DNA from: Thermohalobaculum sp964467005
GTDB lineage: Bacteria; Pseudomonadota; Alphaproteobacteria; Rhodobacterales; Rhodobacteraceae
Assembly: GCA_964467005.1 (NCBI GenBank)
Contig: CAYXPI010000070.1
Coordinates: 1-18,049, forward strand
Reading direction: 5' to 3'
DNA length: 18,049 bases
A model generated the notes under the pieces. That model did no database searches and was not told the DNA's origin. It saw only the letters and a program-made list of their open reading frames with translations. Of the stretch, positions 14,950 to 18,049 are shown one piece after another (positions within the stretch are counted from its first letter, which is position 1; the number at the start of each line of letters is the position of its first letter). Both the position numbers and the translations under genes were made by a program.

Positions 14950-15055
14950 GGATTTCCTGGATCTGCGCGCCCTCGCCGTTATGTTTGGCTCACCGGCTGC
15001 GATCTGGCCCGGGGCGGATGAGCGCGTCGGACTGCGCAGACAGATCCGAGGGCGA

Positions 15056-15072
15056 CGGCCCCGAGAGGGCCG
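15056..15072 (+). promoter_or_regulatory. GC hairpin directly ahead of the ribosome-binding site of the second binding-protein gene
   Basis: CGGCCC (15056-15061) and GGGCCG (15067-15072) form a perfect 6-base stem with a 5-base loop, ending one base before AGGAG at 15074-15078. In mRNA it could influence translation or protect the 5' end. In so GC-rich a sequence it could also be chance. Confidence 0.25.
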
Positions 15073-15087
15073 CAGGAGTACGACGTC

Positions 15088-16734
15088 ATGACCGACAATC
15101 CCGACACCACCCGGGCGGGCCGCCCAATCATCCGGCGGCTCGCGGCAGAGGCCCGTGCGGGCCGGCTTGATCGACGCGAGTTCTTCGCGCTTGCCAGCAC
15201 CTTCGGCGCGAGCGCGGCCGCCGCCTATGCGATGCTCGGCCTCGCATCGCCCGCCCGCGGCCAGGAGAGCGAGGGCCGCCGGGGCGGCACGCTCCGGATC
15301 GGCATGCGCGTGATGGCGCTCGACGACCCGCGCCGCTTCGATTGGCCGGAGATGTCGAACGTCGCGCGCCAGTTCTGCGAGACCCTCGTGCGCTGGGAGC
15401 CCGACTTCACCTTTTCCGGTCAGCTTCTCGACGAGTGGGAGGTGTCCGACGACGCCAAGCTCTACACCCTCACCCTGCGTGAGGGCGTGACCTGGACCAA
15501 TGGCGACGCCTTCACCGTCGAGGACGTGATCTACAATTTTCGCCGCTGGTGCGACACCTCCGTCGAGGGCAACTCGATGGCCAACAGCATGGCGACGCTG
15601 ATCGATCCCGAGACCGGCCAGATCGGCGAAGGGGTGATCGAACGGCTCGACGACCGCCGCCTTCGTCTCAACCTGCCAAAGCCCGATATCTCGCTGATCG
15701 CCGCGATGTCCGATTACCCTGCGCTCATCGTGCATCCGAGCTTCGAGGAGGCGGGCCGGCTCTCCGATGCGCCCATCGGAACCGGCGCCTTCGAGCTGGC
15801 CGAGTTGCGCGTGGGCGACCGCGCGGTGGTGCGCCGTCGCCAGAACGGCACCTGGTGGGGCGGCGAGGCACTGCTCGACGCGGTCGAGTTCATCGATTTC
15901 GGCACGGATCCCGCGGCCATGATTTCCGCCTTCGAAGCCGAGGAGATCCACGTCAACGACGAGAGCCCCGCGGATATGCTGGCGCTGCTCGACGGGCTCG
16001 GCCTCGAGAGCAAGGAGAAGGAGACCGCGCAGACGATCTGCGCGCGCATGAACGTCACGGCCGCGCCCTATGACGACCCCAAGGTGCGCCGCGCGATCCA
16101 GCTAATGGTGGACAACCGGATCGTCATGCAGATCGGCATCGACGGGCGAGGGATCCCGGGCGAGAACCACCATGTCGGCCCGATGCACCCCGAATATGCC
16201 GAGATGGCGTCGCCGGGCCAGGACACCGAGGCCGGCCTCGCTATGCTCGCCGAGGCGGGGCAGGCAGAGGCCGAGTTCGAGTTGATCTCGATCGACGGCG
16301 ATTGGCAGCGCACCACGATGGACGCCGTCGGCGCCCAGCTCCGCCAGGCCGGCCTCTCGGTGAAGCGCACGGTCATCCCGGGCGCGACCTTCTGGAACAA
16401 CTGGACGAAGTACCCCTTCTCGGTCACCGATTGGGGCGGCCGCCCGCTCGGCGTCCAGGTGCTCGCGCTTGCCTACCGCTCGGGCGCTGCATGGAACGAG
16501 ACGGGCTTCGCCGACGCCGAGTTCGACGCGGCCCTCGACGAGGCGCTCTCGATCTACGATGCCGATAAGCGCCGCGAGGTGATGGGCCGGCTTCAGGGGA
16601 TCCTCCAGGAGAGCGGCGTGATCATCCAGCCCTACTGGCGCAAGATGTATCTCCACCACGTGGAGGGGCTGCACAACTACGCCCGCCACCAGTCCCGCGA
16701 GATGCATCTCGAGCGGGTCTGGCTCGACAGCTGA
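15088..16734 (+). CDS. ABC transporter substrate-binding protein, family 5, Tat-type signal
   Basis: This is a second DppA/OppA-type periplasmic binding protein, 548 residues. A long polar N-terminus precedes a twin-arginine segment (LDRREFFALAS, 27-37) and a hydrophobic stretch to about residue 53, with likely processing near ARGQE (56-60). Family landmarks are GGTLRIGM (66-73), GQLLDEWEVSDD, LREGVTWTNGDAFTVEDVIYNFRR and a C-terminal AAWNETGFADAEFD. The mature N-terminus lacks the common DP-x3-D of peptide binders, reading MALDDPRRFDW instead. AGGAG at 15074-15078 supports ATG 15088. No permease gene is adjacent; the upstream 172 bases hold only hairpins, and the downstream neighbour is convergent at 10 bases. 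The ligand is unknown. It resembles the binding protein at 3118-4683 in architecture but is not a close duplicate. Confidence 0.92.
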   Translation: MTDNPDTTRAGRPIIRRLAAEARAGRLDRREFFALASTFGASAAAAYAMLGLASPARGQESEGRRGGTLRIGMRVMALDDPRRFDWPEMSNVARQFCETLVRWEPDFTFSGQLLDEWEVSDDAKLYTLTLREGVTWTNGDAFTVEDVIYNFRRWCDTSVEGNSMANSMATLIDPETGQIGEGVIERLDDRRLRLNLPKPDISLIAAMSDYPALIVHPSFEEAGRLSDAPIGTGAFELAELRVGDRAVVRRRQNGTWWGGEALLDAVEFIDFGTDPAAMISAFEAEEIHVNDESPADMLALLDGLGLESKEKETAQTICARMNVTAAPYDDPKVRRAIQLMVDNRIVMQIGIDGRGIPGENHHVGPMHPEYAEMASPGQDTEAGLAMLAEAGQAEAEFELISIDGDWQRTTMDAVGAQLRQAGLSVKRTVIPGATFWNNWTKYPFSVTDWGGRPLGVQVLALAYRSGAAWNETGFADAEFDAALDEALSIYDADKRREVMGRLQGILQESGVIIQPYWRKMYLHHVEGLHNYARHQSREMHLERVWLDS

Positions 16735-16744
16735 GGGCGTCGGC

Positions 16745-17671
16745 TCACGGCTCGGCGCGGCCCGTCCGGTGTCGCGCCGAGAGCGTCTCGGCGGAGGCGC
16801 GCACGATTTCGGCGATCTGGGCGAGCTGGCCCGCGAGCGGGCTGGTCCGGCGCCAGATCATCCCCACGGTGCGCGTCGGCCGGGGCGGTGCGAACCGCGC
16901 GAGCGACACCGCCGCCGAGCGGGTCTCGACCGGCACCGCGATCTCGGGGATGAGCGTGACGCCGATCCCCGCGCCGACCATCTGCACGAGCGTCGAGAGC
17001 GAGCTTCCCTCCAGGAGCTCGCGGGGTGCTGCGCTGCTCATATGGCAGAAAGCGAGGGCCTGGTCGCGGAAGCAGTGGCCCTCCTCGAGGAGCAGAAGAC
17101 GCATCTCGCGCAGCCGCTCGGCGCTCGGCACAGGCTTGCCCGCGTCCTCGGCGGCGCGCACCAGCACGAACTCTTCGGTGAAGAGCGCGACCTCGGCGAA
17201 TGAGGGCTCGGAGACCGGCAGCGCCACGATCGCCGTGTCGAGCCTGCCGTCGGCCAGCTCGGCGATCAGCCGGGCGGTGAGCGTCTCGCGCAGGCGGATG
17301 TCGATCTCGCCGGAGCGCTCGGTCAGGTCGCCGATGAGTGCCGGAAGCAGATAGGGCGCGACCGTTGGGATCACGCCGATCCGGAGCCGCCCGGAGAGGC
17401 GCTCGCTCGACGCCCGCGCCAGATCGCCGATTTCATCGACCGAGCGCAGGATGGCGCGGGCTCTCCGGGCGATCTCCTCGCCGAGATCGGTCAGGCGGAG
17501 TTGCCGCGGTCCGCGCTCGACCAGCATCGCGCCGAGCGCCTCCTCGAGCTCACGGATCTGCATCGAGAGGGCGGGCTGGGAGATCGCGCAGGCCTCCGCC
17601 GCTCGCCCGAAATGGCCGTGACGGGCCAACGCGTCGAAGTAGCGAAGCTGTTTGAGGGTGAGGTTGATCAT
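16745..17671 (-). CDS. oxyR: Hydrogen-peroxide sensor, LysR-family regulator OxyR
   Basis: OxyR is a DNA-binding regulator that senses peroxide through a reversible disulfide and activates antioxidant genes. The 308-residue product has a LysR winged-helix domain (residues 1-65, with FGRAAEACAISQPALSMQIRELEEALG) and a LysR substrate domain. The decisive motif is LLLEEGHCFRDQALAFC (193-209), whose C200 and C209 match the redox pair C199/C208 of E. coli OxyR, including the RDQ between them. The start at 17671 has AAGGTG upstream. It is divergent from katG across 123 bases containing inverted repeats, the classic arrangement for peroxide control, so it probably regulates katG and itself. Confidence 0.94.
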   Translation of the reverse strand: MINLTLKQLRYFDALARHGHFGRAAEACAISQPALSMQIRELEEALGAMLVERGPRQLRLTDLGEEIARRARAILRSVDEIGDLARASSERLSGRLRIGVIPTVAPYLLPALIGDLTERSGEIDIRLRETLTARLIAELADGRLDTAIVALPVSEPSFAEVALFTEEFVLVRAAEDAGKPVPSAERLREMRLLLLEEGHCFRDQALAFCHMSSAAPRELLEGSSLSTLVQMVGAGIGVTLIPEIAVPVETRSAAVSLARFAPPRPTRTVGMIWRRTSPLAGQLAQIAEIVRASAETLSARHRTGRAEP

Positions 17672-17794
17672 CAGCGCACCTTATCGTCACGATCAGATAA
17701 TCGAGCTTAGTCTGATAGGCAACGCCTGCTATCCCAGCAGTGAAACGCGGCGACGTGCTCGCCGTGCCACATCGCGCAAGCATGGGAGAGACTG
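17672..17794. promoter_or_regulatory. Divergent oxyR-katG control region with several inverted repeats
   Basis: This 123-base spacer is AT-rich relative to its surroundings. It contains TTATC-N10-GATAA (17681-17700), ATCGT-C-ACGAT (17683-17693), ATCAGA-N13-TCTGAT (17692-17716) and GATAG-N10-CTATC (17714-17733). The two 20-base N10 elements are centred 33 bases apart, about three helical turns. The half-sites resemble the ATAG/CTAT elements of E. coli OxyR sites, but the spacing differs (10 instead of 7 bases), so I call them candidates only. GGGAGAG at 17784-17790 is the katG ribosome-binding site. Confidence 0.5.
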
Positions 17795-18049
17795 ATGGAC
17801 GGAAACGACGCACCGAGCGCTGGGGTCTGCCCCGTGATCCACGCCCCGACCAATCTCGGGGCCCGCTCGAGCCGCGACTGGTGGCCGAACCAGCTCAATC
17901 TCAGGATGCTGCACCAGAACCCGCCCGCGAGCGACCCGATGGGTCTGGGCTTCGACTACGCCGAGGCCTTTAAATCGCTCGACCTCGAGGCCCTGAAGCG
18001 CGATCTCACCGCGCTGATGACCGACAGCCAGCCCTGGTGGCCGGCCGAT
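17795..18049 (+). CDS. katG: Catalase-peroxidase KatG (5' part; continues past the window)
   Basis: KatG is a bifunctional heme enzyme that destroys hydrogen peroxide. The first 85 residues are visible and match the conserved KatG N-terminus: CPVIH near residue 12, RDWWPNQLNL (27-36), LHQNPPASDPMG (39-50), FDYAEAFKSLDLEALKRDL, and LMTDSQPWWPAD at the window edge. The distal heme residues (Arg, Trp and His in the usual RMAWHSAGTYR) lie just beyond. GGGAGAG at 17784-17790 precedes the ATG at good spacing. Its divergent partner oxyR suggests peroxide-inducible expression. Confidence 0.95.
   Translation, partial: MDGNDAPSAGVCPVIHAPTNLGARSSRDWWPNQLNLRMLHQNPPASDPMGLGFDYAEAFKSLDLEALKRDLTALMTDSQPWWPAD

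Noticed and set aside
16735..16744. Possible bidirectional terminator between the second binding protein and oxyR
   Set aside because: Only a 4-base TGAG/CTCA pairing is present and there is no T-tract.

Overview
The window is strongly GC-rich, with third codon positions almost always G or C, and it reads like the chromosome of an alphaproteobacterium, most likely a member of the Rhodobacterales. The main clues are a VPLPA-CTERM-like exported protein (a sorting signal typical of that order), a fabI / DUF3141 / hydratase-phosphotransacetylase / acetate kinase gene string of the kind known from alphaproteobacteria, and a divergent oxyR-katG pair. I see no rRNA, tRNA, CRISPR array, insertion sequence or phage gene. 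No stretch longer than about 300 bases lacks a gene.

Left part (1-6141). A MalK/UgpC-type ABC ATPase runs off the left edge on the minus strand and is divergent from a short-chain dehydrogenase. A small secreted protein with a C-terminal sorting signal follows, behind a plausible sigma-70 promoter. Convergent to it is a sugar-nucleotide epimerase of the UDP-glucuronate decarboxylase type, interrupted by one in-frame amber codon at 2447-2449. Upstream of that on the minus strand lie a Tat-exported family 5 solute-binding protein and a cytochrome P450.

Central operon (6311-14915). Eight plus-strand genes are packed with gaps of 19 bases or less, or with start/stop overlaps: an enoyl-ACP reductase (fabI type), a DUF3141/PHA-synthase-like alpha/beta hydrolase, an R-hydratase-like/phosphotransacetylase fusion, acetate kinase, both subunits of an acetoacetyl-CoA transferase, a MESH1-like HD hydrolase with an extra C-terminal domain, and a GNAT acetyltransferase. 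Read together they could interconvert acyl-CoA, acyl phosphate, acetate, acetoacetate and hydroxyacyl chains, with a nucleotide-alarmone hydrolase and a possible protein acetyltransferase attached. This is the most interesting part of the window. The core (fabI, DUF3141, pta fusion, ackA) is a known gene association. The downstream extension with atoDA, the HD fusion and the GNAT gene is the part I would examine.

Right part (15088-18049). A second family 5 solute-binding protein, also without permease genes, is followed convergently by an OxyR-type LysR regulator with both redox cysteines. This is divergent from katG, which runs off the right edge. The 123-base oxyR-katG spacer contains several inverted repeats that are candidate OxyR sites.
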